Shown piece by piece: positions 59,267-64,000 of a stretch of DNA of 64,000 nt. Position 1 is the first letter of the stretch. Every line of letters starts with the position of its first letter. Source of the DNA: Propionibacteriaceae bacterium (lineage in GTDB: Bacteria; Actinomycetota; Actinomycetes; Propionibacteriales; Propionibacteriaceae); contig WRIJ01000004.1 in assembly GCA_009782785.1 (NCBI GenBank), forward strand, positions 79,065 through 143,064, given 5' to 3'. The notes under the pieces are model-generated. The model worked only from the letters and a program-made list of their open reading frames with translations, did not search any database and had not been told where the DNA came from. Both the position numbers and the translations under genes were made by a program.

Positions 59267-61363
59267 CTACGCGCGTACAAACCCTTCAACAAGGTCAAAA
59301 TCGGAGGTGACGCTGACATAGTCCTTCCCTCGTTTTTGCCGAGTCTCTCGCCCTTTCCCAGTAATCATGACAACCGTTTGTCTACTTGGATCGCTGCGTG
59401 CATCAGTGAGCGCAGCAGAAATTGCTTCCTGGCGATCACAGATGATTCGATATTCTCCATTTCCTTCACTGACATAGGTGGCGATCTCTTCACAGATCTG
59501 CTCGACAGGCTCCTCACCAGGATCCTCTTCAGTCAGATAGGTCCTGTCGCAAAAACTCCCCGCCAGAGTACCGAGCTCGCGGCGTCGCCCCAAAGCCTTC
59601 TGCCCTGGACATCCGAAAACTATAGTACGTCGGGTGCCTGGATACATAGTGTCGACGGAAGAAAACAACTGCTCGAAACTCATCGAATTGTGTGCATAGT
59701 CGATGATGGCAACCGATCCACTGCCCAGGTGAAAGATTTCCATACGCCCAGGTACCGATACTCTCCCCAAACCAGTGTGGATGTGCGCCTCGGGTACGCC
59801 CAGCATCCGCGCAATAGTTATCGCAGCAAGAGCATTGTCGACATTGAACATGCCAGTCATTCCAAGGGTGAATTCACTCGTCGTTTCAACGTCAGCGAAA
59901 TACCCGTCAGGATTGGCCTCTACATGGAAGAGCAAGCCATCGACACCATCGGCAGCAACTGCCTCGATCTGTGTCGCCTGGAGGTCGCTACGCAGGTACT
60001 TATCCTCCTGTGGTGATGACAGATCCGTACTGGCAACAGCGAAACTCACTGTGTGACGACTGTCCAGGCAGGAGGTAGCCGCTTCCCAGACCTGTTCCGC
60101 ACTGCCCATACCCACATTGACCACAGCTGTCCTGGCTTGCTTGAACAACAGCAGTTTCGAGTTGAGATAGTCCTCTACATCGGGGTGCTCAATAGGGGAA
60201 ATGTGGTCTTCACCGATGTTGAGAAAACATCCAACATCAAACGTGACCCCCCCAACACGTTCGTACTTCAGTCCCTGGCTGGACACCTCCATGACTAGGT
60301 GTTGGATCCCAGAATTAGCGGCGTTCGCGAAATGTTGATGGAGTTCGAAAATCTCTGGAGTGGTCAGATGCGACTCAAAGTGTTGTACGCCGTCGAAGGT
60401 GTCAATACTGGACAAGATAGCTGTCGGAGGATGCCCCTGGGAGGCGGCCCACGAATCAAGTATGCTCTTGACATAGTACGCGGTGGTCGATTTTCCTTTG
60501 GTCCCAGTGATGCCAATCGTGGTGATTTTCTTCCAGGCGTAGTCGTGGAAGTAGTTGGCGATCAGCGGGAGTGCTGCACGCAGGTTGGAAACCTCAATGG
60601 CTAGGGCTTGGCTGTTTTCTCGTGCCCATTCAAGAGTCTGGTCGTCGATGAAGCCAGTTTCGTAAACGAACCCAGTGGCACCGAGCTCCAGTGCATCGTG
60701 GAGATATTGATTGTTGAAGTGTGATCCTTTGCAGACGAAGAGCCACCCTGGTTGAACCTGACGCGAGTCGTACGTGATGCCGAAGACCCATGTGTCCCCA
60801 CCAGGGAAAAAGTCTACTGGAGGTTGATCTTTGTCCCACGCGTACCTAGCCCCAGACACCGACACCAACATGTCTTCCTGGGCGAAGCCCTGGAGATAGT
60901 GACACAGTTCTTTGGCTTCAACGGTGGCGTTAGCAAAGTCGAACTGAGGGTTCCTTTTTTGAAAACCCAGCATCGCAGCTCGGCGCAAGAAATTAGTTTG
61001 GTGCCTGCAACTCAGGCAGCTGCAAGGTTTGTGTTCAATCCTTGGCTTTTCTAAAACTTCCCTGTCATCTAACACTTGGGTGATGATATTCACTAATAGC
61101 TGTGCCTGCTGGGCTGCGCTTTCCTGTAAAGATTCCTGTGCAGCAACCCCGGAGAGAACCCACCGTAGTTCTGGAAGTATTTCACCACTGGTGCACCCTG
61201 CACATGCCACGTCGATTTGACTTGCCCAATCATCGAATCCGTCTTCGTCGAGCACGTCACGCAGTTCAAACACATCAGCATAGAAGTGTTCGAAAAACAC
61301 TGCGTTCGTTATTTCACCGTCAACGAAATATTGCTCATACCTTTGTTGAATGTAGTCAGTCAC
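59267..61363 (-). CDS. MurE-like Mur ligase with extra N-terminal domain
   Basis: The 698-aa protein has a C-terminal Mur ligase of the MurE type: ITYDSRQVQPGWLFVCKG (about 197-212), P-loop GITGTKGKSTTAYYVKS, SHLTTPEIFELHQHF, SVPGRMEIF, and MITGKGRET. The DNPR motif that selects diaminopimelate reads TEEDPGEEPVEQI, so the amino acid added is unclear. About 190 residues precede it, including helices and two cysteine groups (CAGC at 54-57, CSCLSC at 114-119), which I do not recognise. GTG at 61363. It stands apart from any cell-wall cluster and is flanked by mobile repeats, suggesting a secondary or transferred ligase. Confidence 0.78.
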   Translation of the reverse strand: MTDYIQQRYEQYFVDGEITNAVFFEHFYADVFELRDVLDEDGFDDWASQIDVACAGCTSGEILPELRWVLSGVAAQESLQESAAQQAQLLVNIITQVLDDREVLEKPRIEHKPCSCLSCRHQTNFLRRAAMLGFQKRNPQFDFANATVEAKELCHYLQGFAQEDMLVSVSGARYAWDKDQPPVDFFPGGDTWVFGITYDSRQVQPGWLFVCKGSHFNNQYLHDALELGATGFVYETGFIDDQTLEWARENSQALAIEVSNLRAALPLIANYFHDYAWKKITTIGITGTKGKSTTAYYVKSILDSWAASQGHPPTAILSSIDTFDGVQHFESHLTTPEIFELHQHFANAANSGIQHLVMEVSSQGLKYERVGGVTFDVGCFLNIGEDHISPIEHPDVEDYLNSKLLLFKQARTAVVNVGMGSAEQVWEAATSCLDSRHTVSFAVASTDLSSPQEDKYLRSDLQATQIEAVAADGVDGLLFHVEANPDGYFADVETTSEFTLGMTGMFNVDNALAAITIARMLGVPEAHIHTGLGRVSVPGRMEIFHLGSGSVAIIDYAHNSMSFEQLFSSVDTMYPGTRRTIVFGCPGQKALGRRRELGTLAGSFCDRTYLTEEDPGEEPVEQICEEIATYVSEGNGEYRIICDRQEAISAALTDARSDPSRQTVVMITGKGRETRQKRGKDYVSVTSDFDLVEGFVRA

Positions 61364-61416
61364 AGCATCACCGCTTCGGGTCGGGAATTCTTACCAATAT
61401 TACCCGAGTGAAAGAA

Positions 61417-61796
61417 CACACGGGGACGTACCTATTGTGTTGTTTCGGCCATGAGAGCGCCCATGACTGTCATTCCGCGGGGCGGTACCAACCACGTCAT
61501 TCCGCGGAGGGTGCCAGCACGATCCACCCCCGTCCTTCTGCGGAGCGAAGCGACTCGCAGAAGGAATCCAGGCAGGTGACCAGCCACGAAAGTGAGTCAG
61601 TCGGTGATCACACATCACCGACGGTCACCATCGTGGTCAGTGTGGATTCTGGACCCCGCGAGTCGCTTCGCTCCGCGGGGTGACGAGGAGAAGTGTTGCG
61701 AGTCGGGGAGCCTGTGCTGCGGAGCCCGCTAGGGCGACTCGCAGTGCTCCGCGGGGTGACGTTAGAATGGGGGTACAAAAGGTACGTCCCCTTGTG
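61417..61796. mobile_element. second copy of the 26-base-TIR element, with a nested hairpin unit
   Basis: The left end at 61417-61441 contains CACACGGGGACGTACCTATT, and the right end at about 61774-61796 contains AAAAGGTACGTCCCC. The inner flanks match the copy at 54769-54922 in reverse orientation. The interior is enlarged from about 100 to about 330 bases by repeats, including the composite unit at 61532-61684. It fills most of the 490-base gap 61364-61854. Confidence 0.75.
61532..61684. repeat. composite hairpin repeat unit nested in a MITE-like element
   Basis: The left hairpin has an extended stem (CTTCTGC ... GCAGAAG). The central hairpin is GTCGGTGAT-CACAC-ATCACCGAC, and the right hairpin is the CCCCGC/GCGGGG variant ending TGAC at 61684. 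Confidence 0.88.
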
Positions 61797-61854
61797 TTAC
61801 TGGGTTGATGCGGTCAGCAGGACTGTGGTTGTTGAGGGGCCACCTCCAGCGATG

Positions 61855-62007
61855 TCAGTGAAGGGATTGACGACATGAGTGATGTCGAAATCCAGCGGTA
61901 ATCTCGAAGCCATCATCCTCAATGGTACGTTCTAGATACTCCAGCAAGGAAATTCTTTCCTCCATACTCAGAGCATCCACTGTCTGTTGGAGAGCAGCAG
62001 AAATCAT
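61855..62007 (-). CDS. 50-aa antitoxin-like small protein
   Basis: A short frame from ATG 62007 reads MISAALQQTVDALSMEERIS and continues LLEYLERTIEDDGF, the helix pattern of small addiction-module antitoxins (LSxEERxxLLEYLE). It has a leaderless-type promoter: TAGACT six bases before the ATG. No toxin follows, and the C-terminal 18 residues (FRHHSCRQSLH end) look unlike the family, so it may be a remnant joined to unrelated sequence. Confidence 0.5.
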   Translation of the reverse strand: MISAALQQTVDALSMEERISLLEYLERTIEDDGFEITAGFRHHSCRQSLH

Positions 62008-62013
62008 GACAGA

Positions 62014-62019
62014 AGTCTA
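62014..62019 (-). promoter_or_regulatory. -10 box of leaderless promoter for the 50-aa protein
   Basis: Minus-strand TAGACT, spacer TCTGTC, then ATG at 62007. Confidence 0.45.
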
Positions 62020-62051
62020 CCAACCTTGCTGATCCACCTGAGCGTACCCGG

Positions 62052-62057
62052 TAGGAT
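62052..62057 (+). promoter_or_regulatory. -10 box of leaderless promoter for ychF
   Basis: TAGGAT, spacer TCTCCT, then GTG at 62064. Confidence 0.6.
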
Positions 62058-62063
62058 TCTCCT

Positions 62064-63134
62064 GTGGCTCTCACGATAGGAATTGTTGGACTCCCCAATT
62101 CGGGCAAGTCCACCATGTTTAATGCCCTCACCCGCAACAATGTCTTGGCAGCGAAATACCGTTTCGCAACCATTGAAGCCAATGTGGGGATCGTCGGCGT
62201 ACCCGATCCTCGGCTCAAGGTCCTCGCTGAGATGCACAATTCGGAGAAGATCATTCCCGCAACCGTAAGTTTTGTGGACATCGCAGGCATCGTCAAGGGT
62301 GCATCGAGTGGTGAAGGAATGGGCAATGCTTTCCTGGCGAGCATCCGTGAAGCTGATGCGATCTGCCAGGTCACGAGGTGTTTCGCTGATGATGATGTGA
62401 CCGCCATGGAGGGTGAGGTGAATCCCGCCTCAGATATTGACACGATCACCACTGAACTCATTTTGACTGATCTTCAGACCATCGAAAAGGCCAAACCCCG
62501 CCTGGAGAAGGATATGCGCCTCAAGAAGGAAACCCAATCCACGATGGATGCATGGTTGGAGGCAGAGGCCGTACTGAGCGATGGAAAGACTGTCTATTCC
62601 GCAGGCCTCGACCTGGAGCCTCTGCGTGACCTGTGGTTATTGACCGCTAAGCCGTTCATCTACGTGTTCAACTGTGACCAGGATGCACTCGCCGATGAGC
62701 AGGCCCTCGCCACGATGCGGGAGATCGTGGCGCCCGCTGAGGCGATTTTCCTGGATGCTGCTTTCGAAGCTGAGGTGGTTGCGATGGACGAGGATGAGGG
62801 GCGTCAGTTCCTCGCAGAGATGGGGGTTGAGGAACCGGGTTTAGATAAGCTCGCGCGGGTCGGGTACGAAACTTTGGGTCTGCAATCTTTCTTGACTGCG
62901 GGAGAGAAAGAGGTACGAGCGTGGACGATCAAACAGGGCTGGACTGCTCCTTTCGCTGCCGGTGTCATTCACACTGATTTCCAGAAGAAGTTCATCAAAG
63001 CCGAGGTCGTGTCGTACGAGGACCTGATCGAATTGGGGTCGATGGCTGCGGTGCGTACTGCTGGGAAGGCTCGCATCGAAGGTAAAGACTACGTGATGCA
63101 GCCCAGTGATGTGGTGGAGTTCCGCCACGGCTGA
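62064..63134 (+). CDS. ychF: redox-regulated ribosome-binding ATPase YchF
   Basis: An Obg-like P-loop ATPase of 356 aa, normal for the family. It begins MALTIGIVGLPNSGKSTMFNALT, has switch-like FVDIAGIVKGASSGEGMGNAFL, an internal coiled-coil insertion, and a C-terminal TGS domain (EVRAWTIKQGWTAPFAAGVIHTDF-type sequence, ending VMQPSDVVEFRHG). YchF binds ribosomes and hydrolyses ATP, influencing stress responses. GTG start from a leaderless promoter. Divergent from the small antitoxin-like gene. Confidence 0.95.
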   Translation: MALTIGIVGLPNSGKSTMFNALTRNNVLAAKYRFATIEANVGIVGVPDPRLKVLAEMHNSEKIIPATVSFVDIAGIVKGASSGEGMGNAFLASIREADAICQVTRCFADDDVTAMEGEVNPASDIDTITTELILTDLQTIEKAKPRLEKDMRLKKETQSTMDAWLEAEAVLSDGKTVYSAGLDLEPLRDLWLLTAKPFIYVFNCDQDALADEQALATMREIVAPAEAIFLDAAFEAEVVAMDEDEGRQFLAEMGVEEPGLDKLARVGYETLGLQSFLTAGEKEVRAWTIKQGWTAPFAAGVIHTDFQKKFIKAEVVSYEDLIELGSMAAVRTAGKARIEGKDYVMQPSDVVEFRHG

Positions 63135-63187
63135 GGACCGCAATCCAAGGAGCCCATCAGCAGCGCGAGTTTCATCAGGAGTGACCC

Positions 63188-63823
63188 ATGGCACATATTC
63201 ATACTGGACCTGGTGAGTACGACCTCACGGTGAGTGCCTTCATCGTACGCGCACCCACCCCGTCTTTCTGCGGAGCACAGGCTCCATCGCAGAATCGAGA
63301 CTCCGCAGTCGAACAACTGGACAGTCTGGACCCTTCGAGACGGCGCTTCGTCCGTCCGCAGGGTGACGGGGGTGGTCCTCCACGGTTACTCTTGCATCGC
63401 CACAAAACCCTGGGGGTGGTCATGCAAGCAGGCGGACACGTGGAACTGACTGAGACCCCGTGGGAGGCGATCACTCACGAGATCCTGGAGGAGACAGGGT
63501 ACGAGATGAGTCAGCTGAAAGTACTGCAACCACCCTTGCGGATGGACCTCACTGGTGGGGTACATCCTCAACCGCTCAGCGTACGCAGTTTCCGTTTCGG
63601 TGATGAGGACCATTTCCACATCGACCTGTCGTACGTTTTTGTCACCGATCAGGAACCGCTTCACAGTGTTGGCGAGGATGAGTCCGAGGAACTCATGTGG
63701 GTCACCCGCGATGAGTTAGCTAGCATCGACACCTACGAGGATGTACGCGCCGTGGGGTACTACGTCTTCGATCACCTGCTCGGTGAGTGGGAAGCCGTTG
63801 ATTGCCCATCACCCACTGTGTGA
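63188..63823 (+). CDS. Nudix hydrolase with an in-frame hairpin-repeat insertion
   Basis: The 211-aa protein has a Nudix box, GGHVELTETPWEAITHEILEETGY (written with its REUxEE core as HEILEE, so the usual Arg is His). It hydrolyses a nucleoside-diphosphate-linked substrate that cannot be named. The N-terminal strand EYDLTVSAFIVR should run on to PPRLLLHRHKTLGVVMQ, but about 40 residues encoded by a compressed composite repeat (63262-63367) lie between them. The frame stays open, so the insertion is tolerated or the gene is on the way to inactivation. Follows ychF by 53 bases; AGGAGTGACCC precedes the ATG. Confidence 0.8.
   Translation: MAHIHTGPGEYDLTVSAFIVRAPTPSFCGAQAPSQNRDSAVEQLDSLDPSRRRFVRPQGDGGGPPRLLLHRHKTLGVVMQAGGHVELTETPWEAITHEILEETGYEMSQLKVLQPPLRMDLTGGVHPQPLSVRSFRFGDEDHFHIDLSYVFVTDQEPLHSVGEDESEELMWVTRDELASIDTYEDVRAVGYYVFDHLLGEWEAVDCPSPTV
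63262..63367 (+). repeat. compressed composite hairpin unit inside the Nudix gene
   Basis: The left hairpin (TTTCTGCGGAGC ... GCAGAATCGAGAC, 63262-63301), a short spacer and the right hairpin (CTGGACCCTTCGAGACGG to CCGCAGGGTGAC, ending 63367) are all translated, as roughly residues 25-60. Confidence 0.85.
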
Positions 63824-63835
63824 CACCCCACTACC

Positions 63836-63899
63836 GTCATTCTGCGCAGCGCACATCTCTTCTGCCGTCACCCTGCGGAGCGAAGCAACTCGCAGGGGG
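63836..63899. repeat. two degenerate hairpin repeats after the Nudix gene
   Basis: GTCATTCTGCGCAGCGCAC at 63836 and GTCACCCTGCGGAGCGAAGC ... CTCGCAGGGGG at 63867-63899. The remaining 100 bases to the window end show only G-rich sequence. Confidence 0.75.
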
Positions 63900-64000
63900 T
63901 GGTTTCTAGTGGTCGTTGCAACACGGGGTGGATTTTCCACTGTTGGGGTGAGTCTAGTCGGTTTGGGTTGGTGGGGGAATTGATGGGGTGGGGGGATGCC

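Overview
The window reads as a chromosomal segment of an actinomycete (Actinomycetota) with moderate GC. Support comes from ClpC, the PP-loop TilS beside an S13 DD-carboxypeptidase, a LysM/BTAD membrane protein, a CydDC fusion, paired radical-SAM/DUF2344 genes, the THUMP-like methyltransferase and a short-LID adenylate kinase. A propionibacterial or related low-GC actinomycete would fit, but I cannot fix the genus. GTAC (mostly CGTAC/GTACG) is conspicuously frequent. Many genes start 6-7 bases after a TANNNT -10 box, so leaderless transcripts look common.

Layout. 1-10 kb: clpC (cut by the window edge), dapA, a short homoserine dehydrogenase, a lipoprotein, lysS, a spermidine-synthase-like protein, a sortase-like protein lacking its catalytic cysteine, pyrE and an aspartokinase; three genes of the aspartate family are present. 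10-21 kb: LysM/BTAD protein, GNAT, an orphan Arc-like protein, tilS-dacB-rnhA (the RNase HI carries an extra C-terminal domain), an aldo/keto reductase, a 1.2-kb repeat island, and pgi. 21-26.6 kb: a secreted Ig-like protein, rpsF-ssb-rpsR-rplI, cca, a HAD phosphatase and LemA. 27-37.6 kb: two cydAB operons with matching promoters, then fused cydDC, separated by repeat-filled spacers. 37.7-42.7 kb: vapBC, the THUMP-like methyltransferase, a MaoC protein, a HicA-like pair, pheA and an adk-like gene. 42.7-47.3 kb: a divergent sulfur locus (CoA-disulfide reductase/rhodanese plus a small Cys-rich protein, facing a sulfide:quinone reductase plus a 56-aa protein) around a CsoR/CstR-type palindrome, then a DoxX/MauE protein. 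47.4-54.7 kb: two tandem CPBP proteins and dhaKLM, with DhaM fused to HPr and Enzyme I. 54.9-64 kb: radical SAM/DUF2344 pair, alcohol dehydrogenase, an unusual MurE-like ligase with an extra N-terminal domain, ychF and a Nudix hydrolase.

The most striking feature is a dispersed family of short hairpin palindromes (GTCA ... stem ... TCCAG). Their outer stems vary in a compensatory way (ATTCCGC/GCGGAAT, ATTCTGC/GCAGAAT, ACCCTGC/GCAGGGT, ACCCCGC/GCGGGGT). They occur singly, or as inverted pairs around a roughly 75-90-base spacer (units of about 150 bp), and fill nearly every long intergenic gap. Copies also lie in frame inside at least four protein genes: cydDC, the THUMP-like methyltransferase, the DUF2344 protein and the Nudix hydrolase. 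Two further inverted-repeat elements resembling MITEs are present, one of them with a copy that contains a nested hairpin unit. No transposase gene is in the window.
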